Shown here: piece by piece, positions 1 to 8,558 of the stretch
Layout of the letters: every line of letters starts with the position of its first letter
Position numbering within the stretch: the first letter of the stretch is position 1
Assembly (NCBI GenBank): GCA_964633715.1
Contig: CAZWHQ010000012.1
Location: 29,191 to 93,190, forward strand
Reading direction: 5' to 3'
DNA from: JAUWVG01 sp964633715
GTDB lineage: Bacteria; Acidobacteriota; Aminicenantia; Aminicenantales; Aminicenantaceae
DNA length: 64,000 nucleotides
Notes under the pieces: model-generated
Database searches by the model: none
What the model was told of the DNA's origin: nothing
What the model saw: only the letters and a program-made list of their open reading frames with translations
Position numbers and translations under genes: made by a program

Positions 1-224
1 TCTTCTGCCAGGTAGACTTCTCCCATTCCTCCCTTACCTAGTTCGCTGATGATTTCGTATCTATTTGCTAAAGATGTTCCTGGCTTGAATTGAGGATAGG
101 GAGTTTTAATAGTCTTTGTAACTTCAGGAGTATTGATTGACGAACTTAGGTCAGTCCCACAATCACCACAGAAATTCTTTGTATCAGGATTATCGGTATG
201 ACATTTCGGGCATTCGGTTCCCAT
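1..224 (-). CDS. Ser/Thr protein kinase, N-terminal part (cut by window edge)
   Basis: The first 74 codons are present; the gene runs off the left edge. The protein opens with a zinc ribbon (CPKC at residues 5-8, then CGDC about 12 residues later), has a short linker, and enters a PknB-type kinase domain with the glycine-rich loop GKGGMGEVY. Its N-terminus is closely similar to the complete kinase at 986-4090, so the two are tandem paralogues sharing architecture and promoter. The start ATG (222-224) follows an AGAGGAA Shine-Dalgarno sequence. By family it should phosphorylate Ser/Thr residues; its C-terminal sensor or TPR part is not visible. Kinase identity is confident, full architecture is inferred from the paralogue. 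Confidence 0.9.
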   Translation of the reverse strand, partial: MGTECPKCHTDNPDTKNFCGDCGTDLSSSINTPEVTKTIKTPYPQFKPGTSLANRYEIISELGKGGMGEVYLAE

Positions 225-249
225 CGTTCCTCTTTGCTATAGCGACATA

Positions 250-279
250 AGGATATAAATTTTAGTGAGCGGGTGTCAA
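250..279 (-). promoter_or_regulatory. Sigma70-type promoter of the edge kinase
   Basis: Reading the minus strand: a perfect -35 TTGACA (274-279), an 18-nt spacer and -10 TATCCT (250-255), about 26 nt upstream of the kinase ATG. The -35, the following CCC and the AAATTTATA before the -10 are repeated in the promoter of the second kinase (4115-4144), so the two were duplicated or selected together. Confidence 0.65.
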
Positions 280-392
280 ATGAGAATACCGGCTCTAAAT
301 ATTGTTAGGAAACAACCCCTTTCCAAAACATATGGGAAAAAATCAATTATCTCATTCAGAAATGCAGAAAAGAATTTCCCCGTTAAGATATA

Positions 393-923
393 TCATTGAA
401 TGCCAGGAACTAGAGCACTTTTGCTTAGTTTCTCCAGAGTTTTTTGGATTTCCGCATCTGATTTTCCTTGAATTTGAATCTTTTTATTAATCCCTAAAAC
501 CGTTCCAAGCACTGCACCAGCGACTCCGCCAATAGCTCCAAATGTGATATATTTTTGATTAGGCTCAAAAGACCTAGATTGACTTTTTGTGGCTGACCCA
601 TAGAGTATGCCAGCTAACACTCCATAAATACCCACTTGCAATACCCTAGATTTTGTCACAATCGTGATCATTTCCACTTCCTTTATCAGTATCTGCGATG
701 AAATATCTGCATTTATTTCTGCAGACATTAACAATAACGAATCCTTTTTAACAGTGATGAGTTCACCTGTTACTTGTTGACCATCATTTTTCTGAATCCT
801 CAGTTTGGCTCCTTTTCTTACACTTCTGGACAAGTCTTGTGCCATCAAATTCCATGAAAACGCCACTAAAGAAAGAACAAGCAGCAGTGAAACGATTCCT
901 TTTCTTTTTTCTCCTATAAGCAT
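393..923 (-). CDS. Exported or membrane hypothetical protein with a glycine-zipper segment
   Basis: I do not recognise a named family. The 176-residue product has a signal peptide (hydrophobic stretch at about residues 9-22, cleavage near AFSWNLMAQ), then a small beta-rich region of the type KGAKLRIQ...GELITVKKDSLLL that resembles an Sm-like or PilZ-like fold, and two Gly/Ala-rich stretches (about 105-122 and 130-150) that look like a glycine-zipper membrane hairpin. The start at 923 is chosen over an in-frame ATG at 950 because AAGGAGA lies 8 nt upstream of it. It lies downstream of the TPR kinase on the same strand (gap 62 nt) and may be co-transcribed with it. Function unknown. Confidence 0.75.
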   Translation of the reverse strand: MLIGEKRKGIVSLLLVLSLVAFSWNLMAQDLSRSVRKGAKLRIQKNDGQQVTGELITVKKDSLLLMSAEINADISSQILIKEVEMITIVTKSRVLQVGIYGVLAGILYGSATKSQSRSFEPNQKYITFGAIGGVAGAVLGTVLGINKKIQIQGKSDAEIQKTLEKLSKSALVPGIQ

Positions 924-985
924 TGAACTGTCTCCTTTGTGGATATACATGAAAAGTTAGAGCACCAAGCTCGGTAAACCTAAAT

Positions 986-3900
986 TCATTCTTTCAACCC
1001 AGCCAGTCTCTGCTTCGCGTCATCGACTTCAGGGAGGCCGGGATCGGCGTCTTTCCAGAGGTCTAGGAATTTCTCGTAATTCTCGATGGCAATGGTTTTG
1101 TCGCCCTGTTGTTCGTGAATCTTACCGAGCATATAAAAAGCCTTAGCATAAATATTGCCCCAATAAAGCCTGCCCCATGTCAAGGAAATTATCGTTTCAT
1201 AATTCTCTTGGGCATTCTCTAAGTCTCCCGCCTTAAAGTTGGCAAAAGCCAAGGAATCGTAAAATAAAGCATCAAATGTAGAGTGACCAGATTTTTGAGA
1301 GGGTAAAACGGACAATGTTTTCTTAAAATATTCAACAGCAAGCGAATAGTTGTTTTTCTTTTGCTCTATTCCTCCTTGCAAATGATAATAAAATCTTATG
1401 ATTTTTTTGTATATTCCATTCTCAATAAATTCTTTTAGTTCATCTGCTGTTTCCTGAGCTTTATCAATAGAATTCATCCCAATGTAGGCAAGTCCCTTCT
1501 GCCAAAGAGCGACTCTTTGCCTAGAAAGGCTTTCCGTCTCCAAGGCAAAATCCAAATACTTCTCATTTTCTTTCAAAGCTGAGCTAAAATCTCCAATTGA
1601 AAGATAATGTTCGCACAAATAAAGATGAGTATAGGATTCAGCTGAAGCATTTGAAGCTTGAATCGATAACTCACGCCTCTTTTCAATTTGTTCTTTTGAT
1701 TCTCTAAATTTCCCTTCAGCCCGATATAATAATGACAAGCGGAACATACTTCCCCTAACATAGCCTTCATTCGAAGTATCGGCAAGTTTTTGGAATTCTT
1801 TTTCTGCTTCTAAAAAATCTCCTTTCAACAAGTAAATATCTCCAAAATAATAATAAATCCCATGATAAGTTGGGTCGAGGGAAAAGGCTTTGTTTGCTTC
1901 ATTCAATGCAAGGTCAAATTCTCCCTGAGAAGCATAAATAGTGGATATTCGTCTGCGAAGAAATGCAGAATCGGAAAAGCTTTTGGTATAATCTTCAAGT
2001 ATTTCTCTGGCTTTATCATAAAGTCCTTTAGCTTCATACATAATTGACATTCCATTGTAGGTAACAGTAGAAGAGACTTTTTGCTTCATGTTCGCTTCAT
2101 ATGGTTTGATAGCCTTATCCCATTCTTCTATTTGAGAATATACCCATGCCAGGTTACTATTCGCCATCCTATCATCAGGATAGAGTTCTAGTAGTTTGAT
2201 ATAAGCTTCAATACTTTTATCAAAGGTCTTCTCTGAAACATTGTAGAAATCTCCTTCGATGATATACCGCTCTCGCTCCGATATACGTTCTCTCAGTTCA
2301 AAAGCTTTCTGGATATAAACTTTTTCTTTATCTAAATTACGAAGATTGTAGGAAGCTGCTGCCATACTTCTGTAGGCCATTGCAATTCCTGGATCAAGGT
2401 CGACAGCTTTCTCCATAATTGCTATGCTATTCTCCCATTCCCGATTGCGAAAAAATTCTCTACCCTTGCTGTAAAACTTAAAAGCTTCAGGTATTGCGGT
2501 TGTAATTTCCCTTAACTCTTTGTTGATATCCTCTGCTATTAGTCTTGGAGATAGATCCAGGTCTGACTTGATCTGGTTTGACACCTCGTCTACTTTGGAA
2601 ATGATCTCTTCTTCTCCAATACATTCAATACGCAAAGAGTTTATAACCTCACCTGTCTGCTGACTTTGAAGCGATAAAGTGATGATGATGTTTTGCCCGG
2701 GTTTCAAGATGCTTCCACTTAAAGTGTGGGAAGCTCTTCCTTCGCTTGCAACTTTTACGAGATCTTCTTTGGTATATTTTTTGCCCTCATCCAGATTGAG
2801 CTTCTTTAAGATACTGTAGACCGTGTTTCCGTCTAACACATTGATGTATTTTGATTGAGCAAGCTTTATGATGAGCAGTTCAGTGAGTCCCATTTCCCAG
2901 GCATCCAGGCTGCTATCGCTTGAGAGATTATCAAAGTAGAGGATAGCAAGGGATGGTTTTTCTGTTAGAGATGGAATGAATTCTTTCTTTGGGATAAACT
3001 GCAAGATCATGAATGTGATGACGGCCAGAGCAATGATTCCAATTGTGGGGATTAGGAGTTTTTTTACTTTGAACTTTACTGTTATCTCCTTTGAAGTTAC
3101 CGACTTTTTTTTCGATACAATCCTGTCAGTAGTAGGAATTCCTTTCTCAATATTCTCTAATTCAGACCGTAATTCTTCTGCACTCTGATAACGGTTTTCC
3201 CTATCTTTTTCTAGACATTTCAAAATCAACTGGTTGAAGTCGTCTGGGATTCGCTCATTAAAATTCTTGGGAGCTTTTGGAGTTTCAGTCCTTTGTTTGA
3301 CTCCAACAGTAATAGCGGAATCCCCTTCAAAGGGCACCCTGTCTGTCAGCATTTTGTAGAGGATAATTCCTAGAGAATAAATATCCGATCTCTGATCGAC
3401 ATCTTTTCCTTCAACTTGCTCAGGTGACATATATTCTGGAGTACCGATTATGGCTCCAGATCCTGTAATGCTTTTTCCTTTGACAGCCCTGGCAATACCA
3501 AAGTCCATAATCCTTACGTTCCCGCCCCTGTCGATCATGATATTGTTGGGTTTAAGGTCTCTGTGGATTATCCCAAGGCTGTGTGCTTCCTTGAGTCCAG
3601 CACAAATTTGCTTGGCAATTGAAACGGCTTTTCCAACCGTAAGTTGTCCTGTCTGGCGAATCAATCCTTTTAAATCCTGTCCAGAGATGTATTCCATGGT
3701 GATGTAGTGGAGGTTCTTCTCTTCCCCCAAATCAAACATCGCACAGACATTCTTGTGCCTTATCTTTCGTGCAAACTTAAGTTCATTCCTGAATCGTTCA
3801 ATAGTTTTTTTATCTGCTGCAATTTCAGGTTTGATGAGCTTTAAAGCAACTTCTTCTTTGACCTTAGTATCTTCTACTCTATAAACTTTACCCATCCCTC

Positions 3901-4090
3901 CTTTACCCAGTTCTTCGATAATTTCGTACCTGTCAACGAAAGTACTTCCGCGAGTTAATGCTTCCGTAGAAGTTTCATATGTTTTGGTGAGGACTCCCTC
4001 TCTTGCATCAGGAAGAGGAGTGTCACACTCACCACAGAATTTCTGAGAATCAGGATTATCTGTGTGACACTTAGGGCATGTTGTGCTCAT
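986..4090 (-). CDS. Zinc-ribbon Ser/Thr protein kinase with TolB-like domain and TPR repeats
   Basis: A 1034-residue membrane-anchored eukaryotic-type kinase. Order of parts: zinc ribbon (C5, C8, C19, C22), kinase domain about 54-315 (glycine loop GKGGMGKVY at 62-70, catalytic Lys84, HRDLKPNN at 176-183 with Asp178, DFG at 197-199, activation-segment TPEYMSPEQ at 217-225), one transmembrane helix at about 345-366, a TolB/adenylate-cyclase-associated type domain (from about 378, SLAILYFDNLS) and about a dozen TPR repeats to the C-terminus. All catalytic residues are present, so it should be active in the cytoplasm and signal to or from the extracytoplasmic TPR region. It starts at an ATG after GGAGGG. 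Partners are not identifiable; the paralogue at the window edge lies just downstream on the same strand. Confidence 0.95.
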   Translation of the reverse strand: MSTTCPKCHTDNPDSQKFCGECDTPLPDAREGVLTKTYETSTEALTRGSTFVDRYEIIEELGKGGMGKVYRVEDTKVKEEVALKLIKPEIAADKKTIERFRNELKFARKIRHKNVCAMFDLGEEKNLHYITMEYISGQDLKGLIRQTGQLTVGKAVSIAKQICAGLKEAHSLGIIHRDLKPNNIMIDRGGNVRIMDFGIARAVKGKSITGSGAIIGTPEYMSPEQVEGKDVDQRSDIYSLGIILYKMLTDRVPFEGDSAITVGVKQRTETPKAPKNFNERIPDDFNQLILKCLEKDRENRYQSAEELRSELENIEKGIPTTDRIVSKKKSVTSKEITVKFKVKKLLIPTIGIIALAVITFMILQFIPKKEFIPSLTEKPSLAILYFDNLSSDSSLDAWEMGLTELLIIKLAQSKYINVLDGNTVYSILKKLNLDEGKKYTKEDLVKVASEGRASHTLSGSILKPGQNIIITLSLQSQQTGEVINSLRIECIGEEEIISKVDEVSNQIKSDLDLSPRLIAEDINKELREITTAIPEAFKFYSKGREFFRNREWENSIAIMEKAVDLDPGIAMAYRSMAAASYNLRNLDKEKVYIQKAFELRERISERERYIIEGDFYNVSEKTFDKSIEAYIKLLELYPDDRMANSNLAWVYSQIEEWDKAIKPYEANMKQKVSSTVTYNGMSIMYEAKGLYDKAREILEDYTKSFSDSAFLRRRISTIYASQGEFDLALNEANKAFSLDPTYHGIYYYFGDIYLLKGDFLEAEKEFQKLADTSNEGYVRGSMFRLSLLYRAEGKFRESKEQIEKRRELSIQASNASAESYTHLYLCEHYLSIGDFSSALKENEKYLDFALETESLSRQRVALWQKGLAYIGMNSIDKAQETADELKEFIENGIYKKIIRFYYHLQGGIEQKKNNYSLAVEYFKKTLSVLPSQKSGHSTFDALFYDSLAFANFKAGDLENAQENYETIISLTWGRLYWGNIYAKAFYMLGKIHEQQGDKTIAIENYEKFLDLWKDADPGLPEVDDAKQRLAGLKE

Positions 4091-4114
4091 CTTCCCTCCT
4101 ACCTATGTGACAAT

Positions 4115-4144
4115 AGGGTATAAATTTAAGCGATGGGTGTCAAA
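4115..4144 (-). promoter_or_regulatory. Sigma70-type promoter of the TPR kinase
   Basis: On the minus strand TTGACA (4139-4144), 17-nt spacer, TACCCT (4115-4120), 25 nt upstream of the ATG. It matches the promoter at 250-279 in the -35, the following CCC and the AAATTTATA preceding the -10. Confidence 0.65.
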
Positions 4145-4552
4145 CGGTAAAGATTACAGGGATTGAGAATTGGTCGGCAATCGATTCCAGACACACGATC
4201 CTAGGCTCAAAAAGGTATCTATGAGCACTTTTTGGATGGAAATGATGAAGAGGTAAGGGTATCCCCCTTAGAATTACAAGAAAATTAGAAACCACCCCTA
4301 TAGTACATGTTTTGGAAAATAACGGGGAAACTTCAAAAAAGTGGAAAATTAGGGAAAAAATGGGAAATATATGGGCGGGAGGTATGAAAAGAGTAACTCC
4401 CATTCCAAGGTACAAAATTCCCCATAGGGGGGGTCGTTTCTTCTGGTTGTGGCCCTTTTATCCTTGGCTGATATGGGAACTGCTGTAGTGTACAATACAA
4501 TGAGAAGGCAAAAAGAAAGGGCAAAGATTGGCGGTCTCCTTGCCCGTATGGG
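4145..4552. other. Intergenic stretch without a supported gene
   Basis: About 400 bases between the kinase promoter and the SprT-like gene. Short open frames here lack ribosome binding sites, recognisable domains and normal codon usage. No RNA gene or clear repeat is seen. Confidence 0.6.
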
Positions 4553-5215
4553 TTACTGTTTCAGTTGTTCAATCAAATTCTGATTGCAGAGGACACAGGA
4601 CAGGACAAGTCCTGCCTTGCCCCATACGTTGGCCCCGCATATCGGGCAAGTGTATTTTGTTCTCTGGCCTTGTTTTGTCGGTTGGGGGGTAGGTGGTGCT
4701 CCTGGTTCCTGGGGGTCAGGGCTTCCAAGGTTCTCAGTAAGGTATGGAAAGAAGCAATCCTCTGGAAGCTTTACGACTGCGTTCCATGTCGCCCCTTCTC
4801 TGATTATTGCTTGAGTGCAATTCTGCCCCGTGCACTTGGTGGGCTCTTTCACGTTGATGTTTTTCAATCCCAGATCGTGGGCTTTTGAAGCGAACTCCTG
4901 ATTGTGATATCCGTTCCGGGTTTTCTTCCCGTGGTAATGTTGCCAGAGGTGTATCATTTCATGAACAAGTACACCCATGAGGTGTACAATGTCTTTCGAC
5001 TGCATGAGGTTTGCATTTAAAGCGATTTCTGAGACTTTGGCCCTGTTCTTAATCCATTTCTCTGCGACAAAATATCCACCCAGGATATTGGCGTTTCGTG
5101 TCAATGACAGCATAGGGGTTTGAAGGATGCCCCCAAAAAGAGTTGAATTGAGATAGTCAAAAGAGTTCTGGAAGGCCGTCGATTGTTCGATGGTTGGTTT
5201 AATTGTAATGTTCAT
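4553..5215 (-). CDS. SprT-like zinc metalloprotease
   Basis: A 220-residue protein with a SprT-type core: HEMIH at residues 85-89 supplies two zinc ligands and the catalytic Glu, and a third His lies in GYHNQEF (H104). A Pro-rich linker (about 165-185) joins it to a C-terminal zinc ribbon (C190, C193, C207, C210). SprT/SPRTN proteins bind DNA and in eukaryotes cut DNA-protein crosslinks; stand-alone bacterial versions of this size are often found on phages and mobile elements. It starts at an ATG preceded by AAAGGAA. Its neighbour is an ISL3 transposase remnant, which fits an accessory origin. A role in DNA-protein crosslink repair is inferred, not shown. Confidence 0.85.
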   Translation of the reverse strand: MNITIKPTIEQSTAFQNSFDYLNSTLFGGILQTPMLSLTRNANILGGYFVAEKWIKNRAKVSEIALNANLMQSKDIVHLMGVLVHEMIHLWQHYHGKKTRNGYHNQEFASKAHDLGLKNINVKEPTKCTGQNCTQAIIREGATWNAVVKLPEDCFFPYLTENLGSPDPQEPGAPPTPQPTKQGQRTKYTCPICGANVWGKAGLVLSCVLCNQNLIEQLKQ

Positions 5216-5291
5216 TACATTCTATTCCTTTGTTTTTTGATTCTCGAGCGCGAGTCTTCGATGATATGGATTTTATCTTCGTCGAAGTCGT

Positions 5292-5588
5292 CTAGAACGT
5301 AGGCGTTGGAAGGGCACCCTTTCTGACATAGATGTCTGCATTCCGGAGCCCGTAGCTTACTCTTTTAATCTTTTTAATTTTGGTATGTACTCCTTCGGTA
5401 AATGCATTTGTTGTTCGATTATCAAAGTAATTGAGTATCTGATTTTTCCATCTCCGCAGCATATTCCTCCAGCAGAGTATCGCACCATCATCTGAGACCC
5501 TCATGGCCGCAATCACCATATCTAAGACCTTCTCGCCTTGTTTGCGATCCTCTGCTCTGTACATCTCTCTCAGCTTCTCTTTGACCCA
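5292..5588 (-). pseudogene. ISL3-family transposase, C-terminal remnant
   Basis: About 97 codons of a transposase C-terminus remain. The stretch YFDNRTTNAFTEGVHTKIK followed by IKRVSYGLRNADIY matches the end of ISL3-family DDE transposases, including the Glu of the catalytic triad (TEG). The reading frame is open upstream of the ATG at 5564 up to a stop inside the adjacent inverted repeat at 5589, so the N-terminal three quarters of the gene are gone. The product ends in an atypical LPTPTF, so the 3' end may also be altered. It cannot be an active transposase. Confidence 0.8.
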
Positions 5589-5697
5589 TTAATTGGGGAC
5601 AGTCCCTACTTTTTATAATTGGGGACAGTCCCTACTTTTTAATTGAAAAAGTGGGGACTGTCCCCAATTATAAAAAGTAGGGACTGTCCCCAATTAA
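5589..5697. repeat. Near-perfect 52-bp inverted repeat (REP-like, GGGGACAGTCCC units)
   Basis: Two 52-nt arms (5589-5640 and 5646-5697) are reverse complements with a single mismatch and a 5-nt loop. Each arm holds two copies of a unit built around TAATTGGGGACAGTCCC followed by TACTTTTT (one copy has C for T). The element sits just past the stop of dctM and directly abuts the transposase remnant. The palindromic unit resembles REP elements mobilised by RAYT (Y1-type) transposases in other genomes; no RAYT gene is in the window. It could also act as a transcription terminator for the dctM operon. Confidence 0.9.
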
Positions 5698-5719
5698 TTA
5701 AGGTTGATGTCCCTCTTAT

Positions 5720-7021
5720 TTAAAATCCGAATAGTCTCGGCAGGAACAAACTGATCTGAGGGATATAGGTAACAATAAGAAGTGCTATAACCATGGCCAG
5801 ATAGAGAGGGATCAGGGGTTTTAAAACTTTTGATATGCTCGTCCCGGCTATCCCGCAACCTACAAAAAGAACACTCCCTACAGGTGGTGTACAGAGGCCG
5901 ATGCAGAGATTTAAGACCAAAATGATGCCGAAATGAACGGGATCAACTCCCAGTTTGATCGCTACAGGCAGGAAGATAGGAGTAAATATTAGAACAGCGG
6001 GTGTGATGTCAATAAACGTCCCCATGATCAGCAAAAAAAGATTGATGATCAGAAGCACAACGATGGGTGAATTCGAGAGGGATATTAAGGCAGAGCTGAT
6101 CCCCTGAGGGATATTCTCGTAGGATATAAGCCAGGACATGGCCATTGAGGCTGCAACAAGAAGCAGGACCACGGCTGTTGTCGTTGAAGAACCGAGCAGG
6201 ATTTTAGGCAGTTCCCTCCATTTAATTTCTTTATACACAAGGACTGAGAGGATAAATGCGTACAGAACGGCAATAGCACTGGCTTCGGTGGCCGTAAAAT
6301 ACCCTCCAACAATACCACCAATGACAAGAATGATCATAAAGAGGCTTGGTAGAGCATCGAAAAATTTGAGCCACGCTTCCTTGAACTTGACTCGATCAAA
6401 GGTTGGATAGTTTCGTCTGAAAGCAATCGCTCCTGACACAGCCATCAGGGAGACTCCGATGAGAATACCGGGGAGATATCCAGCAAGGAAGAGAGCTCCA
6501 ATCGACACACCTCCAGACGCGAGTGAATAGACAATCAAAATATTGCTGGGAGGAATAATAAGTCCTGTTGTAGCTGAGGTGATATTGACGGCTGCACTGT
6601 AGTTCAGATCGTATCCTTCTTTTTTCATCATAGGAATCATAAATCCGCCAATCGCGGCAGATGTGGCGACAGCTGATCCGGAAATGGAACCAAAAAGCAT
6701 CGCTGCCATAGTGTGCACAAAGGCCAAACCTCCAGGCAGCATCCCCACAAATACTTTTGCGAATTCTATCAATCGTCTGGCAATCCCTCCCCTGTTCATG
6801 AGCTGACCTGAGAGGATAAAAAAAGGTATAGCGAGAAGAGCGAAACTGTCTAATCCAGTGGCCATCCTCTGGGCGACCGTTGTCAGAGCAGGCCCCATTT
6901 TTATCCCGAGCAGTAAAGTGGACACCGTCGCCAGACCAATACTAAAGGATATGGGTACGCCTATCAGAAGGAGAAAAATAAAACTTATTGCGAGGACTAA
7001 GATATGAAGGACTTCCATCAC
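5720..7021 (-). CDS. dctM: TRAP transporter large permease DctM
   Basis: A 433-residue polytopic membrane protein of normal DctM length, with about 12 hydrophobic segments and the family's typical N-terminal GVPISFSIGLA and central LIIPPSNILIVYSLASGG stretches. It forms the ion-coupled transport channel of a TRAP system together with DctQ, fed by the binding protein DctP. The start ATG overlaps the dctQ stop by 4 nt (ATGA), so translation is coupled. It is the last gene of the five-gene operon; a large hairpin lies 22 nt past the stop. Confidence 0.97.
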   Translation of the reverse strand: MMEVLHILVLAISFIFLLLIGVPISFSIGLATVSTLLLGIKMGPALTTVAQRMATGLDSFALLAIPFFILSGQLMNRGGIARRLIEFAKVFVGMLPGGLAFVHTMAAMLFGSISGSAVATSAAIGGFMIPMMKKEGYDLNYSAAVNITSATTGLIIPPSNILIVYSLASGGVSIGALFLAGYLPGILIGVSLMAVSGAIAFRRNYPTFDRVKFKEAWLKFFDALPSLFMIILVIGGIVGGYFTATEASAIAVLYAFILSVLVYKEIKWRELPKILLGSSTTTAVVLLLVAASMAMSWLISYENIPQGISSALISLSNSPIVVLLIINLFLLIMGTFIDITPAVLIFTPIFLPVAIKLGVDPVHFGIILVLNLCIGLCTPPVGSVLFVGCGIAGTSISKVLKPLIPLYLAMVIALLIVTYIPQISLFLPRLFGF

Positions 7022-7560
7022 AGGGCTCCTGCTCTTTGGTCCAAACTCTCCGGATTATTTTGGTCTTCAAAGGAGATGTCCTTCTGTTTTTTCTGAATCT
7101 CAAATAGAAATAAAAGAGAGTAAAACATCAGGAGCAGTCCACTCAGCGGAAGCACAAGATAGACATATCCCAGTTTGATGCGTAAAACGGCCGATATCTG
7201 ATTGAGGGTAAGCGTTATAATCACCAAGCGAACACCGCCAAAAACCATCACAAAAAGAGAAAAAACAAGAATCGAAACTTCGATGAGACATTCGGCCAGG
7301 TGTTTGGTTCTTTTGGTGAATTGATTGACCAGAACATCGATGGCCAGATGTTTCTTTCGTCCCGCCACATAACTGGCGCCCAATAATCCGATCCAAATGA
7401 GCAGATACCTGGCCAATTCTTCCGTAAAGGAACTTGGATTCTTCAATACAAAGCGTGTGAAGACCTGCCACAAGACATTGACTACATTGGCTGCCATGAG
7501 AACAATAAGGATCCATTCCAAAACTTTATCGACGGCTTGTTTAATATTCTGGAGCCTCAT
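7018..7560 (-). CDS. dctQ: TRAP transporter small permease DctQ
   Basis: A 180-residue inner-membrane protein with four predicted helices and the DctQ signature region around residues 30-70 (VLWQVFTRFVLKNPSSFTEE, then LLIWIGLLGASY). It pairs with DctM. It overlaps dctP upstream and dctM downstream by 4 nt each. The C-terminal tail is hydrophilic and extends slightly beyond the fourth helix. Confidence 0.95.
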   Translation of the reverse strand: MRLQNIKQAVDKVLEWILIVLMAANVVNVLWQVFTRFVLKNPSSFTEELARYLLIWIGLLGASYVAGRKKHLAIDVLVNQFTKRTKHLAECLIEVSILVFSLFVMVFGGVRLVIITLTLNQISAVLRIKLGYVYLVLPLSGLLLMFYSLLFLFEIQKKQKDISFEDQNNPESLDQRAGAL

Positions 7561-8558
7561 TTGACGTTTTTTATTTGCTGGATAAGGGTGTCGATCTCTG
7601 GGAAAGCCCTAAAATTATCATACATGGATTGAACTTTTTCTATAAATTCGCTTTTATCTGGATAGTGAATCTCCACTCCGGCTTCCTGGACACTTTTCAG
7701 TGCCAGCCGAGTGGCCTCTTTCCACAACTTTTTTTGTAGCTGGGCACATTCTTCGACCGCATCCTGTAGGATCTGTTTTTCTTCCGTGGACAGATCTTTC
7801 CAGGATTGTGTGCTGATCAAGAGGACATCGGGCACTCCTGTGTGCTCATCGAGAGAATAAAACTTGCAGACTTCATAATGCCGGGAGAGAAAAAAGCTTG
7901 GGGGATTGTTTTCTGCCCCATCCACAACTCCCTGTTGGAGAGCAGAATACAGTTCTCCCCAGGAAATAGGTGTTGGAGATCCCCCCATGGCTTGAACCAT
8001 TTTGATGGACGTGGGACTCTCCTGGGTCCGAATTTTTAATCCCGCTAGATCACCAGGATTTAGGATGGGTTTTTCTTTGGAGTAAAAGCTGCGGGTGCCC
8101 GCATCAAAGTAGCACAACCCACGGAGCCAGAATTCTTCTCCCTCTAAAAGCAACTTCTTCCCAACCTCACCTTCCAGAACTTGAAAACGGTGTTCCTCAT
8201 CCCTAAATATGTAGGGAAGGCTCAAAACACTCATGGCCGGTACAAATCCTTCCAACACACTGCAGGAAACTTTTGTCATATCGAGGCTGCCGATTTGAAG
8301 CAGTTCCAAACATTCCCGCTCGGAACCCAACTGCTCGGAGGGATAGATATCGATCCTCATTTGGCCTTCTGATTTTTCTCCCACTTGTTTCGCCATAAAC
8401 TCCATGGCTTTATGAACAGAATGAGAAGGATCCAGGCCGTGACCGAGTTTTAAAACTGTTATTCTCCGCTTTGGACTGCAGGAGAGAGAAAAAAGGAGAA
8501 GGAACAGAAACACTTTTAACTTCAACAAACTTATATATCTATTCACAATGGTATTCAC
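7557..8558 (-). CDS. dctP: TRAP transporter substrate-binding protein DctP
   Basis: A 333-residue periplasmic binding protein. A lipoprotein-type signal (LLLFSLSC, Cys near residue 27) anchors it. The DctP fold is clear: YPSEQLGSERE, a substrate-carboxylate Arg in LAGLKIRTQES, and the DGAENNPPSFF motif seen in members that bind uronic and other sugar acids. It begins with GTG overlapping the kinase stop (GTGA). Together with the sugar-acid kinase encoded just upstream, a uronate-like substrate is likely; the exact ligand cannot be read from sequence. Confidence 0.93.
   Translation of the reverse strand: MNTIVNRYISLLKLKVFLFLLLFSLSCSPKRRITVLKLGHGLDPSHSVHKAMEFMAKQVGEKSEGQMRIDIYPSEQLGSERECLELLQIGSLDMTKVSCSVLEGFVPAMSVLSLPYIFRDEEHRFQVLEGEVGKKLLLEGEEFWLRGLCYFDAGTRSFYSKEKPILNPGDLAGLKIRTQESPTSIKMVQAMGGSPTPISWGELYSALQQGVVDGAENNPPSFFLSRHYEVCKFYSLDEHTGVPDVLLISTQSWKDLSTEEKQILQDAVEECAQLQKKLWKEATRLALKSVQEAGVEIHYPDKSEFIEKVQSMYDNFRAFPEIDTLIQQIKNVK

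Noticed and set aside
4140..4524. Two short minus-strand frames upstream of the TPR kinase
   Set aside because: No ribosome site, one overlaps the kinase promoter, low-complexity composition.
5646..5697. The large inverted repeat as a simple rho-independent terminator
   Set aside because: The stem is far longer than usual and built of doubled units; termination may be a side effect but does not explain the structure.
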